From: Candidatus Methanomethylicota archaeon
GTDB lineage: Archaea; Thermoproteota; Methanomethylicia; Culexarchaeales; Culexarchaeaceae
Direction of reading: 5' to 3'
Assembly: GCA_020833005.1 (NCBI GenBank)
Contig: JAJHRD010000004.1
Coordinates: 1 to 64,000 of the forward strand
Length of the DNA: 64,000 nt
Part shown: one piece after another, positions 25,059 through 32,214 of the stretch
Layout: each line of letters opens with the position of its first letter
Numbering within the stretch: position 1 is the stretch's first letter
The notes under the pieces: generated by a model
Database searches by the model: none
Seen by the model: the letters and a program-made list of their open reading frames with translations, nothing else
What the model was told of the DNA's origin: nothing
Program-made: the position numbers and the translations under genes

Positions 25059-25694
25059 ATGTTGGAGGAGTATGATTTGGCAATTGTTTTGGGTTCTCAA
25101 GTTAAAAAGTGGGATAATAGGTACTTTTTAGCGCCTCATACGGAACTTAAAGCTAGAGCAGCTGGAATAGCTTATCAAAGGGGGGTTGTTAAAAAGTTTA
25201 TCATTTCTGGTGGATACAACTTTGGAGTTAGATATGATTATAGCAGGATACTGGAGAATCCAAACTTTTCCTTTGAAGCTTTTGCTCTCGCAAGATGGGA
25301 GAAATCGGAAGCCCAAATAATTGCTGAATTTCTTCATGAGGAATATAATGTCCCCTTACAAGACATGCTCTTAGAAGAACTCTCATCAACCACTGAAGAA
25401 AATGTGGAGTTTATAAAAATCTTACTGAAAAGAAAAACCTTCAACTTTGCAAAGAGAATTGGAGTTTTAACACTCCTCCCCCACATGGAAAGAGCATTAC
25501 CACTATTCAAAAGAGCCAATTTAAATGTGAAACCAATCTTCGCCGAAGAACTATTAGTCCTCGAAAAATATGGAGTTGATAAAATCTGCGAATTTTACTC
25601 AATACCCTCAGATAAAGAAGCAGAAAGGATGAAAAGGATAGAAGAGCTAATTTCAAAATGTAAAGAATTGGCACAGCGGTTTTGTTCACTTTGA
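25059..25694 (+). CDS. DUF218 (YdcF/SanA-like) protein
   Basis: A 211-residue protein of the DUF218 family. Family marks are AIVLGSQVKKWDNRYFLAPH near the start, KFIISGGYN, the acid KSEAQIIAEFLHEE, and SSTTEENVEF. Members are thought to act on cell-envelope sugars or SAM-like ligands, but the reaction is not established. No transmembrane helix here, unlike SanA/ElyC. A strong GGGGGGG ribosome-binding region precedes the ATG. It is convergent with the first gene of the A/B array. Confidence 0.82.
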   Translation: MLEEYDLAIVLGSQVKKWDNRYFLAPHTELKARAAGIAYQRGVVKKFIISGGYNFGVRYDYSRILENPNFSFEAFALARWEKSEAQIIAEFLHEEYNVPLQDMLLEELSSTTEENVEFIKILLKRKTFNFAKRIGVLTLLPHMERALPLFKRANLNVKPIFAEELLVLEKYGVDKICEFYSIPSDKEAERMKRIEELISKCKELAQRFCSL

Positions 25695-25778
25695 TGAATA
25701 TGTTGGAACCCAAAACTCCCCCTTTGATTGCCATAAAATATTATGAATATTTAGGCTTTGTTTAGAACTGGCATCACC

Positions 25779-26885
25779 TTAAGTGTTTAAGGAGGATGGG
25801 GAGGAGGATTTTATGGTGGGCTGCCCTCCTTTATGCTTTCTCATCTTGTAAAGCATGGCTATGGATACAAATACGCAGATAATTATTATTGAAATGCCAA
25901 TTACATTTGGAAACTCTATGCCTGCGGAGAATCCATACTTAACTATTTTAAATGTTATACGCATATGATCAACAACATCACCAGCAGTAAGGGAGAATTT
26001 AGGGGTAACCACACCACCAACCCTCTCAGTTATCAGATTTTCAATGTTAAATCCTGGTGGATAAGGTCTATTGGCATATGTAATCTTACCAACCCTATAT
26101 TCGAATGGGAAGTCTACATTCAATATTTCAGCTTGAATATCTGGAATTACATTGAGGATGTCAGCTTTTTCATAGGATAGTAGAGTTATTTGAATCCATG
26201 TGGCATGATCAGACATTTTATGAATTTTTAAGGGGCCTGTGAAATTTAGTAATTTGAAAATGTCTAGAGTGTAGGTTTCGCCAGCTTTAAAATTAAAGTA
26301 GTTTGGAAAAGATTTTGAGAAAGTTAATTTGCATGCTTTCGTCCCAACATAAAAGCCTAGCATGAATGTGGTTCCATTGGAAATTATCCTTCTACTAACC
26401 ATCGACAACAACCCCTCACTTGGAATTAAACTTAGAAATTTATCAATAATGACATCTGGATTATAATTCTTAGTGGAAAATGTGTATCTTATATTACCAA
26501 TATATCCTTGAATTGGAGATTGATACTCTCGCTTAACTTTACTATTAAAATCAAAACTCACCCCAAGCCAACCCTCAACAGGTTCAACTATCTTAACTGC
26601 TTGAGCATCAGACTCAACCTCACTAATCAAATTCAAATCCACATCCCAACATACACTAACATTACCACCAACATACAACACAACTACAAAATAGCCATTA
26701 ACTAAACCACGAGCATACGGCACATCAATTGGAGGATTCTCAATATCAGAAGTTATGGTGCAATTAATACCACCATCAAACGAAACGGTAAGATTCAAGT
26801 AATCAAAATAATTCAATGAATACTGATTCGGATAAGGAAATACGCTGATAAATGTTAAGAGGATAAAGAGCAAACAAGTTTTCAT
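25779..26885 (-). CDS. Family A exported membrane-anchored protein, copy 1
   Basis: About 368 residues from ATG 26885 (a TTG at 26906 would lengthen the signal peptide). It has an N-terminal signal peptide (CLLFILLTFISVFPY), a large extracellular beta-rich domain, and a C-terminal transmembrane helix (IGISIIIICVFVSIAMLY) followed by a basic tail, so the body faces outward. Motifs shared by all four copies are an acidic E-x-E-x-D-A stretch (EVESDAQA here), NPDVIIDKFLSLIPSEG, YFNFKAGETYTLDIFKLLNF and LTAGDVVDHMRITFKIVE. It is divergent from a small secreted gene. No known family recognised. Confidence 0.8.
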   Translation of the reverse strand: MKTCLLFILLTFISVFPYPNQYSLNYFDYLNLTVSFDGGINCTITSDIENPPIDVPYARGLVNGYFVVVLYVGGNVSVCWDVDLNLISEVESDAQAVKIVEPVEGWLGVSFDFNSKVKREYQSPIQGYIGNIRYTFSTKNYNPDVIIDKFLSLIPSEGLLSMVSRRIISNGTTFMLGFYVGTKACKLTFSKSFPNYFNFKAGETYTLDIFKLLNFTGPLKIHKMSDHATWIQITLLSYEKADILNVIPDIQAEILNVDFPFEYRVGKITYANRPYPPGFNIENLITERVGGVVTPKFSLTAGDVVDHMRITFKIVKYGFSAGIEFPNVIGISIIIICVFVSIAMLYKMRKHKGGQPTIKSSSPSSLNT

Positions 26886-26907
26886 CAAAAAATATTTTAA
26901 AAACAAT

Positions 26908-26941
26908 AAAATTTAAATTTTACCATATATATATACGGTGA
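26908..26941. promoter_or_regulatory. Bidirectional promoter of A/B unit 1
   Basis: A conserved core of 34 bases: the palindrome AAATTTAAATTT, then TTACC, then ATATATATATACGG. The palindrome is centred about 29 bases before the A1 ATG and the ATATATA box about 21 bases before the B1 TTG. These distances fit TATA boxes of leaderless transcripts in both directions. The same layout occurs in the other three units. Confidence 0.6.
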
Positions 26942-26950
26942 ATTATAACA

Positions 26951-27397
26951 TTGAAAAAGAAAACATTGTATTTATTGACAATTATCAGCATAATAATGCT
27001 CACAATTAAAGTTGCATATGCAACAGAGATACTCTCTATTGGAGAATTCATAGATCACATAAGTGGATACCTAGAAAAACCAGGGGATAAAGAGCCTCAT
27101 AACGTGTATAAATGGGGTACCGGTCCCGGGGCAACAACAATTGAAATAGTCAACTTCTATTGGGATGATCCAAACACAGCATTAATAATACACTTAATAT
27201 TTGAATGTGGAAGTGGGAGTACAAGTGAAGTGTGGGCTGGAGGACATGTATATTACAGAATACTACAACCAACACCACCATACACCACAATAACACAAAT
27301 AATAGTTGAGTATGGATGGTATTATGGTGGCGAAGCTACAACTCCAAGCGTTGCTTATTGGGGTCAGTGTAACTGCTACGGTTATGATCAAATTTAA
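26951..27397 (+). CDS. Family B small secreted protein, copy 1
   Basis: A 148-residue secreted protein from a TTG start (MKKKTLYLLTIISIIMLTIK), whose signal peptide ends near VAYATE. The mature chain of about 120 residues is rich in Tyr, Trp and Gly, with TTIEIVNFYWDDPNTALII as the family motif and an aromatic end (YGWYYGG, VAYWGQCNCYGYDQI). There is no anchor. It is divergently paired with A1 across 65 bases and convergent with A2. No family recognised. Confidence 0.72.
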   Translation: MKKKTLYLLTIISIIMLTIKVAYATEILSIGEFIDHISGYLEKPGDKEPHNVYKWGTGPGATTIEIVNFYWDDPNTALIIHLIFECGSGSTSEVWAGGHVYYRILQPTPPYTTITQIIVEYGWYYGGEATTPSVAYWGQCNCYGYDQI

Positions 27398-27457
27398 AAT
27401 GCTGAATAAACTCCCAATTTTATTTTTTAATGTTTGTGGGTGTTGGTTAAAGCTTGT

Positions 27458-28513
27458 TTAAGTGGTGCATCGCTTCATCTTCAACATTCTAATTAAAAGT
27501 ATGGGTATGGAGATGCATAACGCTACTATTAGCAGTCCAGTAATTGTTGTTAAGTTTAGATTACTTAGTATATTGGAGATGTTGAATCCAGCTTCAACTA
27601 TCTTAAATGTTACACGCATGTATTCAATGGTTTGACCAGCACGTAAAGTATATTCACCCTTAACGACGTTATAAATTATGAAGGATGTTGGATGATCAGG
27701 ATTTGCAGATTTCCCAATGCTAAATTCATAGGGGAGGTCAACTTTAACTATTTCAGCTTGAATATTGAGAGGCCCAGTGGAGGGAGGATAGGTTAGTAAT
27801 TCTATTTGAATTTCACAGTAGTTGCTTGGGATCTTGATGGATCCTGTGAAATTGAGGATTTTGAAGACATCCAAGGTATAGGTTTCTCCAACTTTGAAAT
27901 TGAAGTAGTTTTCGAATGCTTTTGTGAATGCTAATTGAGCATAATTGGAGCCTCCGTAAACTGTTAAATAAAAGTAGTTTCCTGGCGATATAATCTTCTT
28001 ATTCACCATGACGAAAAAGCCTTCAGAGGGGGTTAAGCTCATAAATTTGTCGATTAAAACGTCTGGATTGAAGTTTTCAGCTTTAAAATCATATTCCACC
28101 CACATCAGATAACCAAGATATTGCGACGTACGTGAGCGTATCAACTTGTTAATACTACCAATTTTACATCTAAGCCAACCCTCCAAGAAATTTTTAATCT
28201 TCTGAAATTCAGCATCAGCTTCAGCCTCACCCATACCAGTCAAATCCAAAGATACCTTACCAGTCAATTCATTACCAATATTATAGGTTAGGCTAACATA
28301 ATTTGATACTTTAGTTCCAACTGGAATTCGAGGAAACTCCTCAGGCAATCCAACACGATAATTAGATATCAAAACACCAACATCTCCATTAGATGTAACA
28401 ATAATACGAAAAAACTCTGTTGGAGGAACCCCAGATAATGAAAAATCAAAGGCTGAAATCAGACATACTGCCATAATGATTAACGTTAATAATAATTTAG
28501 ACTGCCTATACAT
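27458..28513 (-). CDS. Family A exported membrane-anchored protein, copy 2
   Basis: About 351 residues from ATG 28513 (a TTG lies two codons upstream). Signal peptide KLLLTLIIMAVCLISAF; C-terminal helix TGLLIVALCISIPILLIR with basic tail. Shared motifs are GEAEADAEF, FNPDVLIDKFMSLTPSEGFF, YFNFKVGETYTLDVFKILNF and RAGQTIEYMRVTFKIVE. It differs from copy 1 mostly in the N-terminal third and in loops, the pattern of duplicated genes that have diverged in an exposed region. It is paired with B2. Confidence 0.8.
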   Translation of the reverse strand: MYRQSKLLLTLIIMAVCLISAFDFSLSGVPPTEFFRIIVTSNGDVGVLISNYRVGLPEEFPRIPVGTKVSNYVSLTYNIGNELTGKVSLDLTGMGEAEADAEFQKIKNFLEGWLRCKIGSINKLIRSRTSQYLGYLMWVEYDFKAENFNPDVLIDKFMSLTPSEGFFVMVNKKIISPGNYFYLTVYGGSNYAQLAFTKAFENYFNFKVGETYTLDVFKILNFTGSIKIPSNYCEIQIELLTYPPSTGPLNIQAEIVKVDLPYEFSIGKSANPDHPTSFIIYNVVKGEYTLRAGQTIEYMRVTFKIVEAGFNISNILSNLNLTTITGLLIVALCISIPILLIRMLKMKRCTT

Positions 28514-28539
28514 TTCCAATATAATGATTCGAGTTAGAA

Positions 28540-28570
28540 AAATTTAAATTTTCCCATATATATACGGTGA
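28540..28570. promoter_or_regulatory. Bidirectional promoter of A/B unit 2
   Basis: The core matches unit 1: AAATTTAAATTTT, CCC, ATATATATACGGTGA. It differs by a shorter TA run and TCCC in place of TACC. The box nearest B2 is centred about 21 bases before the TTG codon at 28580 and 18 before ATG 28577; the palindrome is about 32 bases before the A2 ATG. Confidence 0.6.
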
Positions 28571-28576
28571 AATATA

Positions 28577-29014
28577 ATGTTGAAAAAGAAATACATTATA
28601 CCAATATTAACTATGTTAACTATATTGTTAACAGTTCACATTACTGTTGCAACTGAGTATCAACCATTAGGTGGATGGTTTTACATATGCGGCTACCTAC
28701 CATCAAAAGGGAGTCAGTATGATCATAATTATGAATTTGGGGGAAAGGTAGCTACATCTATTGAAATAGCCAATTTCTTTTGGAGCGGCCCATATACTGA
28801 ATTGAAAATAGAATTCTGGCTTGGACCACCGGAGAGCAAAGACAGCATACTTCAATTTGTAGACTACTACGTTGCAAGCAGTCAAGGCGGATTCATGCCA
28901 TACGCATACTACCAATTGCCTGGTGTGAATTGGATAAGAGTAATATATTATCAGTATTGGGGGGAGGGGGAACCTCCATACATTAGCTACATGGGCTATT
29001 GCGAATGGATATGA
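28577..29014 (+). CDS. Family B small secreted protein, copy 2
   Basis: A 145-residue secreted protein. ATG 28577 is followed at once by TTG 28580, which corresponds to the start of B1. Signal peptide LTMLTILLTVHITVATE. The family motif is TSIEIANFFWSGPYTELKI. The mature part ends YYQYWGEGEPPYISYMGYCEW, similar in aromatic character to B1 although little else is conserved. No anchor and no recognised family. Paired with A2 and followed by a 156-base gap before the end of A3. Confidence 0.72.
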   Translation: MLKKKYIIPILTMLTILLTVHITVATEYQPLGGWFYICGYLPSKGSQYDHNYEFGGKVATSIEIANFFWSGPYTELKIEFWLGPPESKDSILQFVDYYVASSQGGFMPYAYYQLPGVNWIRVIYYQYWGEGEPPYISYMGYCEWI

Positions 29015-29170
29015 AATAACAATGACGGCATGCCTTAATATTCCTTCCCTTTCTTTTATTATTTTATAATTGCAGATTTTCATTGCTCTTTGAATTCAGT
29101 TGTGTTAGTGAAGTGAATTATAGACAAGGATTTCTGGGGTGCAATGATGTTTTAAGGTTTGAAGGCTTTT

Positions 29171-30289
29171 TTATTTTAGGTTAAAAGGGGCTTGATGGGT
29201 TAAACTGGATCTATATCGTTTAAATCTCCAAACAATCACCGCTAAAATGGAAACAGAAATCAGAACTATTAGTAGTCCTGCAACATTTATAGATTCAAAT
29301 TTTATTCCATAACCCTCTTCAACGATCTTAAAAGTTATACGCATATAATCAACAACATCACCAGCAGTAAGTGTGTACTTTGTGGGGGCAGCGTATTGAG
29401 GAATATCATTATCAATGGTGTATGTCCCTGCCCCCCTAATTCTATACCTAAATGGAAACTCTACGTTAATAATTTCGGCTTTAATATTTGTGTATATCTT
29501 TTCTGTACCATAGCCATATGATAGAATGTGTATCTCTACACATGAACCATTTATGGATTTTTCATGAATTTTTAGTGGTCCAGGGAAATCGAAGAGTTTG
29601 AAGATGTCAAGAGTATAGGTTTCTCCAACTTTGAAGTTAAAGTAGCCTATAAACTCTTTTGCATATATGAATTTACAGTATCTTGAGCCAAAATAGAATT
29701 GCAACCAAAATTTGTCATTTTTAGAGATTACCTTTCTACTAATTAGTGACATGAATCCATTCTTTGGGAGTAAGGCTAGAAACTTATCTATAATGGCATC
29801 GGGATTGAAATTTTCACAAACAAACTCGTAGTACATGCTCCTAAGAATGCCAAATTGTGGATGATTGAAAGTTTCTAACACCCTCTTAGTTTCCTTAAAA
29901 TTCACACTCAACCAATCTTCACACAACCCCCTAATCTTATTGGCATGGGCATCAGCTTCAGCTTCACTCATATAATGTAAATCAATCCTAATTCCAAAAG
30001 TTATTGGATCACCAACAACATAATACAAACCATAACTTGAAACACTAAGACCTGGTAATGGAGGATAGTAGAATGGTGCATCAACAAAGCGGCAAGTCAA
30101 TTGACAAACAACATCACCATTAGCACGAACCTCAACATACAACCAATCAAAATAACTTGGTTCAACAATAATGGTTTGCGAACTCCACAAAGAGGAAGTA
30201 TGCCAATCAACCATACACGAATAAACATAGGGCACTATAATTAAAAACTGTAAAACTATAATGAAAAACAAAACCCAAAAATTCCGCAT
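29171..30289 (-). CDS. Family A exported membrane-anchored protein, copy 3
   Basis: About 372 residues from ATG 30289 (TTG one codon upstream). Signal peptide WVLFFIIVLQFLIIVPYVYS; C-terminal helix VAGLLIVLISVSILAVIVW with a basic tail. Shared motifs are SEAEADAHA, FNPDAIIDKFLALLPKNGF, YFNFKVGETYTLDIFKLFDF and LTAGDVVDYMRITFKIVE. Although its B partner is only a remnant, this copy is intact, so A3 may work without it or use another B protein. Confidence 0.8.
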   Translation of the reverse strand: MRNFWVLFFIIVLQFLIIVPYVYSCMVDWHTSSLWSSQTIIVEPSYFDWLYVEVRANGDVVCQLTCRFVDAPFYYPPLPGLSVSSYGLYYVVGDPITFGIRIDLHYMSEAEADAHANKIRGLCEDWLSVNFKETKRVLETFNHPQFGILRSMYYEFVCENFNPDAIIDKFLALLPKNGFMSLISRKVISKNDKFWLQFYFGSRYCKFIYAKEFIGYFNFKVGETYTLDIFKLFDFPGPLKIHEKSINGSCVEIHILSYGYGTEKIYTNIKAEIINVEFPFRYRIRGAGTYTIDNDIPQYAAPTKYTLTAGDVVDYMRITFKIVEEGYGIKFESINVAGLLIVLISVSILAVIVWRFKRYRSSLTHQAPFNLK

Positions 30290-30310
30290 CAATACAAATG
30301 TTTAATTAGG

Positions 30311-30341
30311 AAAATTTAAAATTTACTATATATACATTATG
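30311..30341. promoter_or_regulatory. Bidirectional promoter of A/B unit 3
   Basis: A more divergent version of the core: AAAATTTAAAATTTACTATA, then TATACATTATG. The leftward box is still about 28 bases from the A3 ATG, while the TATATATA box is about 20 bases before the TTG of the broken B3. The rightward side has lost the CGGTGA sequence seen in units 1 and 2, which fits loss of selection on B3. Confidence 0.5.
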
Positions 30342-30350
30342 TGTATAGTA

Positions 30351-30430
30351 TTGAAAAAGAAATACATTACACTAGTATCAACTATAACTTATCTTAACAG
30401 TTCAAGTTACCGTTACTGAAGTGAATCTCT
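30351..30430 (+). pseudogene. Remnant of family B gene, copy 3
   Basis: From TTG 30351 the sequence encodes KKKYITLVSTIT, nearly the B2 signal peptide start, then goes out of frame and stops at a TGA after about 22 codons. Shifting frame by one base restores ILTVQVTVTE, which matches the end of the B2 signal peptide (ILLTVHITVATE). The rest of the gene is missing: the next base run belongs to the 3' end of A4 at 30433. This is a frameshifted and truncated relic that marks a fourth A/B unit. Confidence 0.7.
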
Positions 30431-30432
30431 AT

Positions 30433-31581
30433 TTATTTGGGACTTCTTTTACGTGCTTTTCTAATTAGTATTGGTATTGATGCACATGAGGCTACAACCA
30501 ATATTATTCCAATTATAGTTGTGGGTGTTAAATCTATTTTGAGAATAGCATAGCCATACTCAACTATCTTGAATTTTACCTGCATATACTCAATAACGTC
30601 ACCTGCAGTGAGGGAGTATGTGGGATACGGCAACCCCTCCTTGGTGTAAAGGATCATGCGATTTTCAATGGTGTAATCGGTAGCTCTCTCCGCACCGCCA
30701 GTAGATTTACCTACACTGTATCTAAATGGTAGACTAATTTCAATTATCTCAGCCTTATAAGGATATGATTTTATCCATTTATTGTTGACAGGATCCTTAT
30801 AGTATAGTAAAATTATGGTTACACTACTCCTATGATCAGACTTCGGATGCGTCGTAATAGGATTAGTTATGTTTAATAGCTTGAAAACATCTAATATGTA
30901 AGTGTTTCCAGGTTTGAAGTTGAAGTAATTTCTCACAACTTTACTAATCCATAACTCAGCGAAGTTGGTGGTGGAGGATATTACTAAAAATATCTTGTCT
31001 CCTGCACGTAGAAACTTCCTAGTCACTATGGACATAAACCCTTCATTAGGCTTCAATTTGAGAAAATTATCTATTACAACATCTGGATTAAAGTCGGTTA
31101 CAGTACAAGTATACTTAATGCCTCTAAAAACTTCCCCAGTAACTTGACTTTGGTAAGAATATGGAGATCTAACCATATTTTTGAACTGTATTCCCATATA
31201 ATTTTCAAGGGATTTTGTTATATTGTAAAGGTAGGCATCAGCCTCCTGCTCACCGATACCCATTAAAGACCAACCACTTTCAAAATACAATTGATTATCA
31301 CCCACAACGTACTCAAGTCTTGCATAATAACCTGCACCAAAAACTCTGGGTAGCTTAAAAGGCAATTCAACCTCATAGAAATTAATGTCAAAACCAACAT
31401 CACCAGTACAGTATATAATTACACCAAAATCCTCTAATGGCTTCTCAAAGGTGATTTGGGAGGGGTATAGGACATTCGAAGTTGGAAATGAAAATGCATG
31501 TAAACAATTATTTTGAATAATACCAGTAAATGCGGAAGCAATCAACATTATAATTAACATCAAGTGAAAACTTCTCAACAT
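30433..31581 (-). CDS. Family A exported membrane-anchored protein, copy 4
   Basis: About 382 residues from ATG 31581. Signal peptide LMLIIMLIASAFTGII; C-terminal helix TTIIGIILVVASCASIPIL with a basic tail (RKARKRSPK). Shared motifs are GEQEADAYL, FNPDVVIDNFLKLKPNEGF, YFNFKPGNTYILDVFKLLNI and LTAGDVIEYMQVKFKIVE. It is the most divergent copy, with several insertions. It is paired with B4 across about 100 bases, and its 3' end abuts the B3 relic. Confidence 0.8.
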   Translation of the reverse strand: MLRSFHLMLIIMLIASAFTGIIQNNCLHAFSFPTSNVLYPSQITFEKPLEDFGVIIYCTGDVGFDINFYEVELPFKLPRVFGAGYYARLEYVVGDNQLYFESGWSLMGIGEQEADAYLYNITKSLENYMGIQFKNMVRSPYSYQSQVTGEVFRGIKYTCTVTDFNPDVVIDNFLKLKPNEGFMSIVTRKFLRAGDKIFLVISSTTNFAELWISKVVRNYFNFKPGNTYILDVFKLLNITNPITTHPKSDHRSSVTIILLYYKDPVNNKWIKSYPYKAEIIEISLPFRYSVGKSTGGAERATDYTIENRMILYTKEGLPYPTYSLTAGDVIEYMQVKFKIVEYGYAILKIDLTPTTIIGIILVVASCASIPILIRKARKRSPK

Positions 31582-31603
31582 CAAACTAATATTATTTCAA
31601 GAA

Positions 31604-31638
31604 AAATTTAAATTTTACCATATATATATAGTTGGTGA
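31604..31638. promoter_or_regulatory. Bidirectional promoter of A/B unit 4
   Basis: The core is AAATTTAAATTTTACC followed by ATATATATATAG and TTGGTGA, nearly identical to unit 1. The palindrome is centred about 28 bases before the A4 ATG. The TATA run is centred about 20 bases before position 31645, which is where the B4 message should begin to be read although no in-frame canonical start stands there. Confidence 0.6.
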
Positions 31639-31683
31639 TTACTTATTGTAAAGAAATCAATTACATACATATGCATAGTCTTA

Positions 31684-32178
31684 TTGATTTTCACAGCAAT
31701 TTTCAATGCAGTTATAGTAGCAAGAGATGTTAAACCAGAATTTTGGGGAACCCAAGAAGTACATTTTGCAGGAACACTTGAAATTCCAAAGATACTTTAT
31801 GACTTAGGGTATACAAGTACATATAGTTATGATGACAGTTATATGGTTGACTTTCCACCGGATACGATTGAGGTACATGATTTCATGTGGACAGGTGCAT
31901 ATACCTTAATTGGATTTGAATTGCGGTGTGGCAAGACATTAGTATTTTCAGAAGGTTGGGGTGCTGGTGAGAATGGTGGATACATATCTTATAGGGTATA
32001 TCAAGCGTATCAGTGGGGTGGTGGTCCCATTGATCGCTTATGCATAGCATATTACGACTATTATCATAGCTACCCGCTTCCCTATCCATACCCGCAACCT
32101 CCAGTGGTTGATTTTAGTGGGTATGCAACTCTTTATGGTCCTGATACTGGTGGGGAATCAGTAAATTTAAACCCATAA
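31684..32178 (+). CDS. Family B small secreted protein, copy 4, damaged start
   Basis: A 164-residue frame from TTG 31684. The frame is open upstream to 31642 and encodes VKKSITYICIVLLIFTAIF, a proper family B signal peptide, but the only TTG at the promoter-predicted position (31646) is out of frame and meets TAA at once. So either a non-standard start (ATT 31645) is used or a one-base change has weakened the gene. The motif is DTIEVHDFMWTGAYTLIGF. The C-terminal part is longer and Pro/Tyr-rich (YPLPYPYPQPPVV). Followed by a T-rich terminator. Confidence 0.65.
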   Translation: MIFTAIFNAVIVARDVKPEFWGTQEVHFAGTLEIPKILYDLGYTSTYSYDDSYMVDFPPDTIEVHDFMWTGAYTLIGFELRCGKTLVFSEGWGAGENGGYISYRVYQAYQWGGGPIDRLCIAYYDYYHSYPLPYPYPQPPVVDFSGYATLYGPDTGGESVNLNP

Positions 32179-32179
32179 A

Positions 32180-32198
32180 TTTTTAATTTTTCTTTTTT
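32180..32198 (+). terminator. T-rich terminator after B4
   Basis: The stop of B4 is followed by TTTTTAATTTTTCTTTTTT, a strong archaeal-type intrinsic termination signal, 17 bases before the NEW3-domain gene. It suggests that the NEW3/ABC operon has its own promoter or depends on read-through. Confidence 0.5.
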
Positions 32199-32214
32199 AA
32201 GTGTTATTGATGGG

